This document shows, one piece after another, positions 1-10,397 of a stretch of DNA of 64,000 nucleotides. Position 1 is the first letter of the stretch; the number at the start of each line of letters is the position of its first letter. Both the position numbers and the translations under genes were made by a program. The DNA lies in the NCBI RefSeq assembly GCF_963169125.1, contig NC_084802.1, positions 117,060,903 to 117,124,902 on the forward strand, written 5' to 3'. The notes beneath the pieces are model-generated. The model was not told where the DNA came from, did not search any database, and was given only the letters and a program-made list of their open reading frames with translations. Source of the DNA: Humulus lupulus. Taxonomy: Eukaryota > Streptophyta > Magnoliopsida > Rosales > Cannabaceae.

Positions 1-191
1 CTATCGAACCCCATCATGCAGGCTTAAATGGACCTCGAACACAGAGGAATAAAAGATGAATGATCGCATATGTATATATAAAAAAGAGTTTTGATAACAT
101 AACAAGACTTGGAGAAATTACAAGCAAAATAGGGCTCGAACCAGCATACACCCACATTGGACTAACTGGCAAAAATCGCAAAATGATATTC

Positions 192-386
192 TCAAGGCCT
201 GTTTCCACGGGCGTTCCACTCAGCCGCCAGGGCAACGACATGCTCGCCAAAGGAGGAGAAATTGAAGATAGGATTCTGCCTCCATAATCCGTAAAGGGCG
301 CGCTCTATGGATCTATACTTAATAGCCACCTTGTCCGCCTCCATAACCGCCTTGTCCACCTCTAAAGAAGAGACCCTCCCTTGCAA
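192..386 (-). pseudogene. Element A: C-terminal segment of Tat antisense accessory ORF
   Basis: A short minus-strand reading frame (about 64 aa) with a helical start and an aromatic motif of the form LYGLWRQNP-IFNFSFFG near its middle. The accessory ORFs of elements B (30659-30916) and C (near 40610-40700) end with the same kind of block: an aromatic or Cys-rich stretch, then N-x-x-A-NFS or ADFSFL, then a helix. That makes this the C-terminal end of the same protein family. No function is known for this block. The matching pol genes would lie left of the window edge, where positions 1-190 show nothing I can assign. Confidence 0.55.
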
Positions 387-443
387 CGTTGCGATAGTAG
401 CCTTGGCACTCTCAAGTTCGGTCTCTAAGCTAGTGACCCTTTC

Positions 444-1127
444 CTACAGCATCGTGGCCTTGGAAATCGCCCTCTTATTCTTTTTTGATGAGGAAGAAGC
501 CTTCGCCACGGCCTTCTCTAGCTTAAACCTGGTTTCAGCAAGTTCCCTCTCGAGCTCATGGACCTGGACCGTAAGACGGTCCCTCTCAGCATTCAACGTG
601 GAGAGGTCTTGAGCTGAGTCGGAAAATTTCTGAGCCACTGTATAGGTCTGCACAAGAAAAATAACAATAACAATGATAAGCAACAAAAAAAAAGAGAGAA
701 AAAAGGGATAAGGCCGACATAGGATGCATGAACTCACCCAAGCGGCGGAACACGCAAGAGTCTCTCCGAGCTCTGACATAGCAAAACTCCCAAGATCACT
801 CCAATCAGCCTCAGGAAAGTCCGTGGCAATCTGGACGTACCGTCGCCCATAAGAAGCTGACATGCGGCCCACCCAGGGCACCCCTTCTAAGCCAAGGGCA
901 CATGGCTGAGTAAGGACAGATGACCCGCTCGCCAAAGGAGGAGGGGGCGCAGGAAGATCGAAAAAATGAGCCCTCAATGGACCAGGAGGGAGCACAGGAA
1001 GATCAGAAAAGTGAGCCCCTGATGGACCAGGGTTAAGGGAAGCCTGAGGAAAAGCATCGAAGTCCTCAGAATAAGGACAGACAAAACACCTCGGCCTGGC
1101 CTGTTGATCCTGAGAGTGGGAGGCCAT
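444..1127 (-). pseudogene. Element A: linker and coiled-coil segment of Tat antisense accessory ORF
   Basis: A 227-aa minus-strand frame. The first half is Pro/Ser-rich (GPSGAHFSDLP repeated as GPLRAHFFDLP). The second half is a heptad-like coiled coil rich in Glu, Arg and Leu, ending in a Lys/Ser-rich tail (SSSSKKNKRA). A run of about 15 hydrophobic residues between the halves (FLSFFLLLIIVIVIFLV) lies in AT-rich sequence and is probably read-through of an intron, because the equivalent place in element B is also intronic. Elements B and C show the same order of acidic or Pro-rich linker then coiled coil. Protein function is unknown. Confidence 0.55.
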
Positions 1128-1274
1128 GTCATGGTCTGTAGGGGCTAAAGGAGGGCACCCCCTCGGAGATGAAGATGGTTGGTGGGGTTGCCCATGTCCA
1201 AGGGAGACCCCCTCTGGCGCACGCTCAGCCTCACCCCCGTTCGAACGATGTTCAACCGAAGCAACCTTCTTCTT

Positions 1275-2084
1275 CTATGATCCAGAAATACTCCACAACA
1301 ACCTGGGATCCGAAACCGAGGACAGCTTGTGAAGCTTGAGTTTGTCCACGGTGAAGAGGTATGCAGCCATTTTCTTGGCAAGGTTAGCCTCGAGGAATGC
1401 ATCCACTACATCCTCCTCTGACCCAACAACTCCAGGCGTGGTGAAATGCTCTGCACAATCCACACAGTTTCCGACACAAACTTAAGTTCTAAAACAGTAA
1501 GTTTAAAAAAAGGGGGCTTGAAGTACTTACTAGGAGCAGAGCGAAAGTGCTCACGGACAGAGAGGGGACCCTTCTCAAAGAAAAAGTCCTGCCTCCAAGA
1601 CCCTAGGTTGGATACAGCGCCCTCTATCAAGGGGACCAAAGTATTGGCCTTTTGCAGGAAATAAAAGCCCTCGGACTTAGGAGAGGGCATGAGGTTGTAC
1701 ATGAAATGCACCTCTGGGCTGTAGGAGCACGCTGGAAACGATCCATATACGAGATGAAGAGGCAACTCAAGGTTAGCCAGCTTTTGGGCACTAGCTTGAG
1801 TGGAGGAAGGTCAAAATAATTTAAAACCGTGACGAAAAACAGGTGTAATGGGATTGTACCACCCGCTTTCAAGATATGCTTGCTCATAGCCACGTAACCC
1901 GGATTTGGGCAATCTGCCTGGCACGTGTTCGAAGGAACGTATGAGGTGTAGTCTGGGGGAACACGGTAGTTCTCCGTTATTTCCAACAGTTTATTTTCGG
2001 ACACATAGGACACTAGAGTGGATGCCAACAGGGGGTCAGTGTCCTGATCATTAGTCACCTGTCGTTGCCCTCTCTTCAGCATAT
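1275..2084 (-). pseudogene. Element A: conserved 'putative plant transposon protein' domain of accessory ORF
   Basis: The minus-strand exon starts after a good acceptor (ttttgcag) and reads through a domain with the landmarks GGTIPLHLFF-x-LNYFDLPPLKLVP-W-L-x-LFI. Elements B and C have the equivalent blocks EAGATLPLHAFFQGVANY and GEFLPLDQYFADFLNY. This matches the family known as putative gypsy-type transposon domain (Transposase_28, PF04195), which occurs in extra ORFs of plant Tat retroelements despite the name. A frame change near 1700 moves the second half (PSPKSEGFYFLQ, then LGSWRQDFFF) to another frame, and a third piece (FLEANLAKKMAAY) lies at 1275-1463. Broken, so annotated as a pseudogene. 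Confidence 0.65.
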
Positions 2085-2214
2085 CTGCAAAACCAAAAGA
2101 AAAAGGTGAGGTGGAAACAGGGCACCTTACCCTCCATTTTTTCTTCCTTGTAAGAGTCTTCCACCGAGGCAGTGGCTGTGAAAGCGCTAAACTAGGGTAG
2201 ATCGAGAATAAGGG

Positions 2215-2646
2215 TTAAGGAGAAGACGAGATGGCCCCATGACAGTCATTAGGGGAAAACAGGTTAGGAGGCTCAGGAGGGAGATTTCCCTCCATAAACT
2301 CCAACTCCATCTGCAAATCTAAAAGGGTCACCCTAAGGTTCGCTACATGGTCGTTAAAGTCAAGGGGGAAAGGTACTCCATCTCCCCTCAACACCGAGTC
2401 TATTTCACTCTCTACCACCCAAATTTTACGCCTAAGTTCAGCCATATGCTCAAGATGACGAATGCGGGCCTGCCTTAAGGTGTCGTAGTCATGGTGGGGA
2501 TTGTCCTTAGGGGACTCCGAGTCTAAAGACAAGTTAACAAACTCGACCCCCGGAGGAGCGTCGAATGGACCTTCACATGCCATGAGACCTCGTCCTGAAA
2601 GCAAAAAGGGTTCACGTATAAATGAGAGAATTGCTACAAAACACAA
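2215..2646 (-). pseudogene. Element A: N-terminal segment of accessory ORF
   Basis: A 143-aa minus-strand frame just upstream of the domain exon. It is rich in charged helices (LRQARIRHLEHMAELRRKIWVVESEID) and ends in a Pro-rich tail (LPPEPPNLFSPND). I recognise no domain. It takes the position of the N-terminal part of the accessory ORF, and a short intron-like gap (about 2085-2214) separates it from the conserved domain. Confidence 0.4.
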
Positions 2647-3184
2647 AGGAATGGGCTCAAAACCTCTAGGTACAAGCGCTCTAAATAACCCACTACGGGG
2701 TATGAATAAGGGCGTATAGCTGGGTTAACTCATGACAAGCTCAGGCCAAAATACCCCCTCCTGAGTGGTGCTAATTTGGACCCAATAAACATAAGGGAGA
2801 ATGAAAGTATACCTCAAGCAAGTAAAATTGGGTGCTGTCGTGGTCAAAAGGAGGTCGAGGGCCGAAAGCACCATCATGTTCAAACAGAGGCAAGTGGCCG
2901 AAAGTACGCGTCTGCAAAAACAAAGGAAAATGGCATTTTAGTCCTCAAATGCCTGCATTGATATAGACTTACAAGATATGAACTCAAATATATATATATA
3001 TATAAAAGGGGGGAAAACACTGTAGCATCATACCACAAGAAATACAAGTTCTTTTCACCATTTTCTTTCTACAACAATTCTCTTAGTTTCTGTTTAGATT
3101 TTTTGAAGTTCTTCATTGATAAGCTCTATACTTTGATTTTTCTAATTTAACTTTGTTGATGAGTTCTCATCGTCAACAATTGTG
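2647..3184. other. Possible LTR end of element A; non-coding
   Basis: No coding frame is supportable here. A (TA)n run at about 2989-3003 followed by AAAAGGGGGG resembles an LTR core promoter on the plus strand. The stretch ends near 3176 with GTCAACA, the same terminus as the LTR of element B. It could be the 3' LTR of element A, but I could not find a matching start or polypurine tract. It is followed abruptly by Tekay protease sequence of element F. Confidence 0.3.
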
Positions 3185-4639
3185 TACACCCAGTGATTAT
3201 TAAGCTGTTGGGTTTGGGACCTTATTGCCTACTGGGGAGCTGGTAGTCTCTAGGAGACGGGTCAAATCATTACCAGTAAAGGTTGATAGTAGAGAGTTAT
3301 CTGTAGATTTGAGTTGGTTATGGAAGATTTTGACATGATTTTGGGTATGGGCTAGTAGCCAAGTATGGGGAAACCATTGATTGTAAGAATACGATGGTAA
3401 CTTTTAAGCTTGAGGGAGAGGGCTCATTTGTTTTTGTTCCTATAATATAAGCATTGAGAGCTATAGACCTATTGTGAGGTGGTTGCATAGGATTCCTAGC
3501 TAGTGTGGTAGACAACACTAAGGTCGTACCAGTTGGACCTGAAGAGATCAGATTGGTCTGTGAGTTTTTGGATGTATTCCCAGAAGATTTACTAGGGTTG
3601 TTGCCGCACAGGGAGATAGAATTTGTTATTGAATTGGCATCGGGAACAGAATTAGTGTCTAGAGCACCGTACAAAATGGCTCCACTAGAATTGAAGGAAC
3701 TAAAGGTTTAGTTATGGGAGCTACTCTACTTGGGGTTTATCAGGCCTAGTTTCTCGACGTGGGGTGCACCAGTTTTGTTTGTAAAGAAGAAGTAGGGATC
3801 CTTGATGAAGTGCATCGATTACTTGTTTGATTAGATACAGGGAAAGATTGTGTTCTCAAAGATTGATCTTCTATATGGTTATCACCAGCTTAGGATCAAG
3901 GAGGAAAATATTCTGAAGATGACCTTTCGTATGAGGTATGGGCATTACGAGTTCTTAGTCATGTCATTTGGATGGACTAATGCCCCAGCAACTTTTAAGG
4001 ATTTCATGAACAAAGTGTTCAAGGACTGCCTAGATAGATTTGTGATAGTCTTCATCGATGACATCCTGGTTTATTCCTAGTGAGAGGAAGAGCATGAGCG
4101 ACATCTCCAGTTGGTATTACAGTGGTTAAGGGAGAATAGAATGTATGCCAAGTTCAAGTTGCCTCAGATGACGTTCCTCGATCACATTATCAGTAAAGAC
4201 AGAATTAGGTGGACCCGACCAAGATTAGTTGGAGATTGGCCAAGGCCTAAGAGTGCTTCAAAGATCAGAAGTTTCCATAGATTGGCAGGGTACTATTAGT
4301 GTTTTGTTGAAGGGTTCTCAAGGATTGCTAAAACATTGACAAAGTTGACACAAAAGAATCTATATTTTGTATGGTCAGACAAATGTGAGAACAACTTCCA
4401 GGAATTGAAGAAACGAATGATTACAGCTCCAGTATTGAGTATTCCATCTAACCAGGAGAAGTTTGTGGTATATTGTGATGCTTCGACGTAGGGATTAGGC
4501 TGTGTTCTTTTGCAAGCAGGGAAGGTGATCACTTATGTATCACGACAGTTAAAGGAATAAGAACAACGGTACCCTACTCATGATTTTGAATTAGACGGTG
4601 TGGTATTTTCATTGAAAGTGTGGCGACACTATCTTTATG
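3185..4639 (+). pseudogene. Element F (Tekay chromovirus), 5'-truncated protease-RT-RNase H part 1
   Basis: Decayed gag-pol, similar throughout to the same region of element D (46100-47640). It starts inside the protease without gag, leader or 5' LTR. The reverse transcriptase is clear: [11 protein letters not shown] at about 3940 and the catalytic FIDDILVYS at 4050-4077, then RNase H with VVYCDAS near 4470. Stops at 3709-3711, 4078-4080 and about 4489 stand where element D has Gln. Missing residues and an amputated first half show that it is dead. RNase H is interrupted at 4639 by CACTA element G and resumes at 15778. Confidence 0.85.
4637..4639 (+). repeat. Target-site duplication ATG, left of CACTA element G
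   Basis: The 3-bp ATG before CACTACAAG is repeated right after the other terminus (15778-15780). Removing G and one ATG rejoins the Tekay RNase H sequence in line with element D (…CACTATCT-TTATG-GAGAGAGGTG…). Confidence 0.9.
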
Positions 4640-4659
4640 CACTACAAGAAAAAATGATT

Positions 4660-5060
4660 TTAATAACACCAAAAATGTGTTATCAAAACATACCATAACA
4701 CTTTCTGATGTGTTAAGACAGACTATGTTATCGTAGGTCAGGGTACTTTACAATACACTATATCATTGTTATACTGATGTGTTATTATACTGTCAACGAT
4801 AACACACTTTTTTTGTTATTTTAATAAATAGATAAGTGTTTAATTATATTATTTATAGTCGATTATATAACACATTTCAACACTTATAAATTTGTGTTAT
4901 ACAACACTTTAGTATAACACATTTTTTGTGTTATACTACACTTTAGTATAACCCATTTTTTGTGTTATATAATGAAGTTTGCATAACATAATTTTTTACT
5001 TATAACAAGAGTTATTGTAATAGATATTATAACACATTTTTCGTATTATTTTAATATTTA
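4660..5060. repeat. Subterminal repeat region of CACTA element G (left)
   Basis: At least eight copies of a short AT-rich word related to AACACATTTTTTGTGTTAT occur in both orientations (for example near 4805, 4865, 4915-4945, 4955-4975 and 5030). Such arrays are the binding sites for the element-encoded protein in known CACTA elements. Weaker copies (GGATAACATTTTTTT) sit near the right end at about 15716-15750. Confidence 0.7.
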
Positions 5061-5414
5061 AATAAGTTTAAATTCTCATTATATATTCATTTATATAACA
5101 CTAATTTATTCTATTATATTTTTATTTTTTATTTATATAATTAAAATTAGCTTTCTAATATATACTAGCATCATCAAATGAACTTGATTTTCAAATAACA
5201 AAATGTAAAAAGCATTCAACATTGTATTAACAATCCACAAATTAGTTTAAAACATTCAACACTGTCATCAACAACAAAATGTTCTTTAATTATTCAAGTA
5301 GTCTTAAATATTCTACATATTGAAGAGTTTAATTTTTTACATAATAACACGTCAAAATTTGAGCAATTGCACACTCCTACAGTACTATTTGATAGGAAAA
5401 AACATGCAATTGAC
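5061..5414. other. AT-rich spacer in element G
   Basis: Simple AT-rich sequence between the subterminal repeats and the first captured exon. No coding frame, repeat or RNA gene that I can support. Confidence 0.5.
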
Positions 5415-5498
5415 GTTGCTTCATTGCACCAGCCACAATGATGTGATCTTCACTTCCAATTCTAGCAAAACCAACACACTCCGTGTCTTCATTGCAGA
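5415..5498 (-). pseudogene. DPH5: Captured DPH5 (diphthine methyl ester synthase) exon fragment, downstream piece
   Basis: After an acceptor (ttgtag) the minus strand reads NEDTECVGFARIGSED-x-IIVAGAMKQ. This is a strongly conserved block of plant DPH5, the S-adenosylmethionine-dependent methyltransferase that builds diphthine on elongation factor 2. It follows the 5623-5711 exon in the order expected for the gene. The rest of the protein (the VDFGPPLHCLVIVG-like end) is absent, and a possible donor (gt) follows at 5414. Dead fragment captured by the CACTA element. Confidence 0.82.
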
Positions 5499-5622
5499 CT
5501 ACAACGCAACATAATACAACAACATTCAATGTTAAATTGATAAACTAAGTCTGATTTAGTTCTTTGAAATTCAAAGTTAAGACATGAGTGAGTTATAGAG
5601 TAATAGTAGTAGTTATCATTAC

Positions 5623-5711
5623 CATCTACTTTTGCTTGCACAACTTCTAGGAGCTGCTCAATGGCAATCTTTATTGTCATGTACCTAGGTGGTTCATACT
5701 GCTTCTTCCCT
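5623..5711 (-). pseudogene. DPH5: Captured DPH5 exon fragment, upstream piece
   Basis: An 89-bp minus-strand exon with acceptor ttttag and donor gtaatg. It reads GKKQYEPPRYMTIKIAIEQLLEV, the signature C-terminal-half block of DPH5 methyltransferases. The exon ends after a Gln/Lys-rich turn, as in the plant gene, and the next exon (5415-5498) follows after a 124-bp intron-like gap. Two adjacent exons with intact splice sites mean genomic DNA was captured, not a processed mRNA. Earlier DPH5 exons were not found upstream. Confidence 0.85.
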
Positions 5712-7237
5712 CTAAAATTAAACAAGAAATATAGAGAAAAACTCAGAACCTGCATGCATTAATATAATTTCCACCTGAATGGACCCACTATAATTCCTTA
5801 TTGTTACTAAAATCATTCCCATAAAGAAATAATATAAATCAAGAAAAACAAAAAGAACAAAGAACATAGAGAGAAACTAATTTCAGAGGAAAAATAAAAC
5901 AAATAAGGTCATTAAATACAAGAATTGAAACTTATCACATTTCAGAGTAAAGAAAACCAGGAAACCAGACCTATGCAACTCAGGAGAAAAAGAAAGGGAA
6001 AGGACAATTCATACTAACTAATTTATCACCCTATATTCCATAAGAAGAACCAATATGAAGAAACAATTCATACAGTTTGTACTAACTTCTATCCCCATTT
6101 ATTTCTTCTCTAAAGACCTAGCAAGGTTAATTCCTTTCTGTAAAGTTCAATACAAACATAGCATTGATGTGTAAATAGCTTTGGCAAAATTCTCTCTGTG
6201 ACAGGTAACCAACAGGGCATCAAGTATGGCATCCAAATTAACAAGTAGAATGTGAATATGGCTGTTAGAGGTCCTTTATGAAGCCCATGCTATTCCTCTT
6301 ATTCTCCCAAAGTTTCTCTTTCTTTCTATGTTCGAAGTGGGAAATGTGTTTAGAGTTAGGTTATGGGAAGTTTAATGGAGGGGCTTTTCTCTTTTTAAGA
6401 TCTCTTTCCCTGGTATTTTCTTATCTTGGGGTGATAATATTTCTAAACATTCTATGTAACACTATTGAGTTTTGCTTTTGCTGGTATTTTCTTATCTTGG
6501 GGTGATAATATTGCTTTTGCTTTTGCTGTAAAATACCATGAGTATCACATAAACAACCAAGTAAAGTGAACAACAAACTAAACTAAACCAAAGACAGCAA
6601 TAAGAAAGTTATATATGCAACTAGCTACACAGAGAACAGAGGACAAAAGATACAATAAGAAAGTGGAGACAAAAAGGCTAATGGAAGCAAAAGACAGATT
6701 CAAGCCTTATCATATTAAACCATTCACAACCCCTTAATGAAAGTTTATAGTCCCTAAACACAGATTAAAACTAACATGTGAAGATGAAAGAAATAACAAG
6801 AATGCATATTCTTCATCTTGATTATGTATTATACAGGTAGGGCAGGGCATACACGTATATAATTTATATATCTTACACCTCTATTGCTACATAAATGGCT
6901 ACTAACGGTAATGCATAGAGGCAACGGTACATGATTAGAGTGGGCAGAAGGGATCATACATCATCTTGATCATCTATACACACCCCATAAAAAAGCTGAT
7001 TAAAAAAAAGCTATAATAATAACTTAATTTACTCATATGTCTCACTGAAGCATTCCATCAAACAGTTATTATGCATAGGTTAAGCAAAGCTTAGTTTTAT
7101 ATAATAAAACCAGTTTAAGCAGTCAAACAAAAGAAAACTTACAGATAAATTGACTCAAACATCAATTAACACAAATACACTCTATTTCAAATAAATTATT
7201 AAGTTTCAAAAGGAAAACAGCAGTAAGAATTTCAGAC
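5712..7237. other. AT-rich spacer in element G
   Basis: Non-coding AT-rich sequence. It holds a local direct repeat: the GGTATTTTCTTATCTTGGGGTGATAATATT word occurs near 6411-6440 and again at 6483-6512. No supportable gene. Intron-like sequence of the captured fragments is the likeliest description. Confidence 0.45.
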
Positions 7238-7300
7238 CTTCGGTTCGAGTTGTCAATAAGTAGAATGGACCACTCCAACACATAATTCCTTGGGTCGAAC
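7238..7300 (-). pseudogene. Unassigned captured exon-like segment (21 codons)
   Basis: A 63-bp open stretch on the minus strand between acceptor ttgcag and donor gtctga. It reads FDPRNYVLEWSILLIDNS in one frame. Its composition is exon-like against AT-rich flanks and it has the same orientation as all the other captured fragments. I cannot name the parent gene. Confidence 0.35.
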
Positions 7301-8345
7301 CTGCAACCAATAAAAAAAGCAAATTGATACAGAACTCAAATAAAATATAGTGCAACTCATAAACAATGGAAATGGATACTGACCTTGAACAACATAGAGC
7401 TAGTAAAGTTCAGCAAAAATGCCAGTCATGATATGATAAATATCCTAAAATTTCATTGACAATGTATGATACCTCAATATGTGCTACTGACACGTCATTG
7501 AGAAAAAAGAGGACCCTAGAACATGGTTTGCTATTTTGTGTAAATAACAGTAATACTAATGCAATGGTTTTTTTATGATGCTATATAAAATGCTGATAGA
7601 AACTCAAACTAAAAAAAAAAAAGAGCAAAACATATAATAGAACAAAAACAATAACCATAAAACAAAGACAATCAGATAAATAACCAAGAAACCAAACCCC
7701 AAAAAAGAACCCTTGGATCCAATATTGTGGTTTAGCTACCACAATTCCACACATAACAAATGTACAAATTACATTAGTAAAAAAAATAGAAAATTATGCA
7801 GAACATAAAGGAGAAATCAAGGGTTAGCTACATAACAGAAAGTTAAAGTACAATGCAATATAGTAGTTGTGGCAACCATGAGCAATTGTTATATGTTATT
7901 TAATATACGTCAAAGATAAATAGATAAACAAGAAAATATATATAAATATAACCCATTAATTTTTGGAGTTGATATAACATATATTTTCAAAGCTATTTTT
8001 GAAAGAAAATTGAATCTGGATCACTAATGCAAAACATTAATACAATTAACAACCAAATAAAATGAACAAGAAAGAAACATGACTCAATCCAAACAAACCA
8101 TGATATCATATATGGCATGGGGAAGAATATACATAACCCTATAAAAGACACTACAACCAATTCAACAAACCCAAATTTGAGACTAAGTGGCATGGCAAAG
8201 AAGATGCAGAAAGGTCATGTAAAATCCTGCTATAGAACCAATCTTTTCCATAAATGAGCACAAATCATTTTCTTCTTTAAGTTAGCAAATAAAACAGAGA
8301 ACCAGTAAATAATTAGAAAAAAAAAGTATGATCACTATAACTTAC
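7301..8345. other. AT-rich spacer in element G
   Basis: No coding frame or repeat that I can support. Probably intron or captured flanking DNA. Confidence 0.4.
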
Positions 8346-8417
8346 CAATTTTTTGAACTTCTCAATTGTCATGAGTGGTATGGTACCAAGAGAAATGATA
8401 TTCCTAGTTCCTTCAGT
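8346..8417 (-). pseudogene. Captured myotubularin exon (PH-GRAM domain), downstream piece
   Basis: A 72-bp minus-strand exon with acceptor ttcaag and donor gtaagt. It reads TEGTRNIISLGTIPLMTIEKF. This is the end of the PH-GRAM lipid-binding domain in plant myotubularin-type phosphoinositide 3-phosphatases (GTIPL-x-x-IEKF is the family landmark). It follows the 8645-8719 exon across a 227-bp intron-like gap, as in the gene. The catalytic domain (CSDGWDRT motif) is not present in the window. Confidence 0.78.
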
Positions 8418-8644
8418 CTTGAAAAAAAAATTACTCAACATAAATAAAGATAAAAGAAAATCATGCACCAAAAGGAAGCACAATGTATTCAATAAAATTG
8501 ACTTGATATAGCCAAAAGATTACTATTCCTCAAAACTAGAGGTCTGAGAATTCAGTCAAACGAAAGCAGCCATACATGTAGACCAAATACTAGCTTAAAT
8601 TCAACAAAAGATACTAAGGTGGAAATACTACACGATTCACATAC

Positions 8645-8719
8645 TAGAAAAATAAGTCGCTAATTAGTTACTAACAGTGTCCCTGCCTCATCAGTGTTAA
8701 CAAGAACAACACCATAACC
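8645..8719 (-). pseudogene. Captured myotubularin exon (PH-GRAM domain), upstream piece
   Basis: A 75-bp minus-strand exon with acceptor actttcag and donor gtatgt. It reads GYGVVLVNTDEAGTLLVTN, then a small frame break, then RLIFL. This is the start of the PH-GRAM domain of plant myotubularins. The frame break (an in-frame stop after VTN) shows decay. Order and spacing with the 8346-8417 exon match a two-exon genomic capture. Confidence 0.78.
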
Positions 8720-9886
8720 CTGAAAGTAAATTCAACTATTACTAATCTAGAAAGTGCATACCAGAAAAATGTGATAATAGAACAGTTAATATATTCACAA
8801 AATCTATCACCGATAAAACAGAATACTTTTAGAGATAAAATCTATCGCCGGTAATTTATCACAATTACTTACTATGCAATCAATCCCCAAGTTATTTTGT
8901 AATTAGGTAACAAGAAATGTATCATCACAGTTTTTCTGCTCTAACGTAACTTTTGATTTGGCATAACTTACCTCTACAAACATGGCAGAGAATACTGATT
9001 ATTAATAGGGTCCTATTGAATATATTTCAGTTAACAGTTAAAAGAGTAAAGAAAATGATGTCGTGGTGGATATGAAAACTGAGAATAATAAGAAGAAAAA
9101 TATATTCTTCAATGCTTGAAGCTTTGAACTATGAACTTATAATGTCTCTTGTGTGGTGTTTCTTGAATCTATGAGCTAAAATGAGAATTCATAACCAAAA
9201 AAATTCTGAAATGCCTTATCAAAATGTTTGACAAACACAAATCTTTAGTTAAGAAGAGGAAGGAAATTAGTATGTAAAACAAATCTACATGTTTGATTTT
9301 TCATATCTGTTTTAGTAACCATATTTATTGTGTTCTGAGTTTTGTGCCTAATCAGAAAGTGTGATCTTGAAGTGGTGTGTATGTATGCAACAGAACAAGA
9401 AAGAGAGGTTCTCTACTGTTTCAGGTCTGAAAACCCATGTAATCACAATAAGAGAATATATATGAACAGATCTACCAAGCTAATTTTTTTGCTAACAGAT
9501 CTACCAATAGATAAAATTCTCTTGCTAATCTTACAGTTTCATATAAGAGAACAGATCTACCAAGCAAATTTTTTTTTTATGGTAAATCACCACAATGGAA
9601 AACAGATAGAAAGCAAAAATATGGTATAAAGGGAAATGGAAAAGGACACCTGAGAGATATTATACTTTCAAAATCTCATCCAAGCAGAACCTGCTTACTT
9701 AGAAAAACCATCCAAACAAATAAAATACTTTCAAAATCTCATCCAAGCACTCCCAAAAGAGATTTTTGGTCTCTAGACAGTCTCATGCCAAATAGACCAG
9801 TAAAGACTAAAATTAAAAGACACAAATCAACAAATAAAATTCGTTTCTTTGGTGGGGAAGAGAGTAGTGAAAGTAGATATATAAAT

Positions 9887-9927
<41 letters not shown>

Positions 9928-10259
9928 CCCATGCTTTACACCCTTGCTGAGAGAAACATGTATTTTGGTGATTCAAACTTATAGAAAAAATAATGATGGC
10001 CACATACTAGTAGTATATACAATAAAAGAAGCCAATACAACATGCCAACTCATATATACATATATTGGAACAATACTTGAAAAAAAAAGTATTGGAGTAT
10101 ACTGTGGAATCAGTAATAGAAGAAATTGAAGAAACAACATGAAAGAAGAACTTCGAAAGATCATCAGAAAATCAACAAAAAATGCAATACTTTATGTATA
10201 TGTCATCGACCAATCAATAGAAATTGAAAATAAAATCACAAAGATCAATCCCAGCTTAC
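8720..10259. other. AT-rich spacer in element G
   Basis: AT-rich DNA with repeated words (AACAGATCTACCAA near 9465, 9500 and 9552; CTTTCAAAATCTCATCCAAGCA near 9665 and 9729) and the AG microsatellite listed separately. No gene supported. Confidence 0.45.
9891..9924 (+). repeat. (AG)n microsatellite
   Basis: Seventeen AG dinucleotides in a row. It lies inside CACTA element G and has no coding meaning, although it lengthens an accidental Arg-Glu reading frame. Confidence 0.95.
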
Positions 10260-10397
10260 TTTTGAGAAAAATTGACCCACTTTGGATAATTCCAATCACC
10301 TTTCTTCATTTCAATATCACTTCCTCCTGACTTCTTTGGTCCCTCAGCTTTGCACCTCAGGCAGCGGATATTTCTAGCAAAATTGGTGAAATTGCAT
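10260..10397 (-). pseudogene. Captured RanBP2-type zinc-finger protein exon
   Basis: A 138-bp minus-strand exon with acceptor gctgcag and donor gtaagc. It reads CNFTNFARNIRCLRCKAEGP, the second half of an NZF/RanBP2 zinc finger (x-N-F-A-R-N-x-x-C-x-x-C), then a linker and the start of another finger (KKGDWNYPKW-x-NFSQ). In that second finger the two expected Cys are Tyr and Trp, so the zinc site is lost. Plant organelle proteins of the VAR3 type carry such finger arrays, but the exact parent is uncertain. Confidence 0.7.

Noticed and set aside
307..612. 101-aa plus-strand ORF with Ser/Leu-rich protein
   Set aside because: It is the complement of the coiled-coil accessory ORF of element A (minus strand) and has no features of its own.
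9785..10129. 114-aa ORF with an Arg-Glu repeat
   Set aside because: The repeat is the (AG)n microsatellite; the rest is AT-rich spacer.
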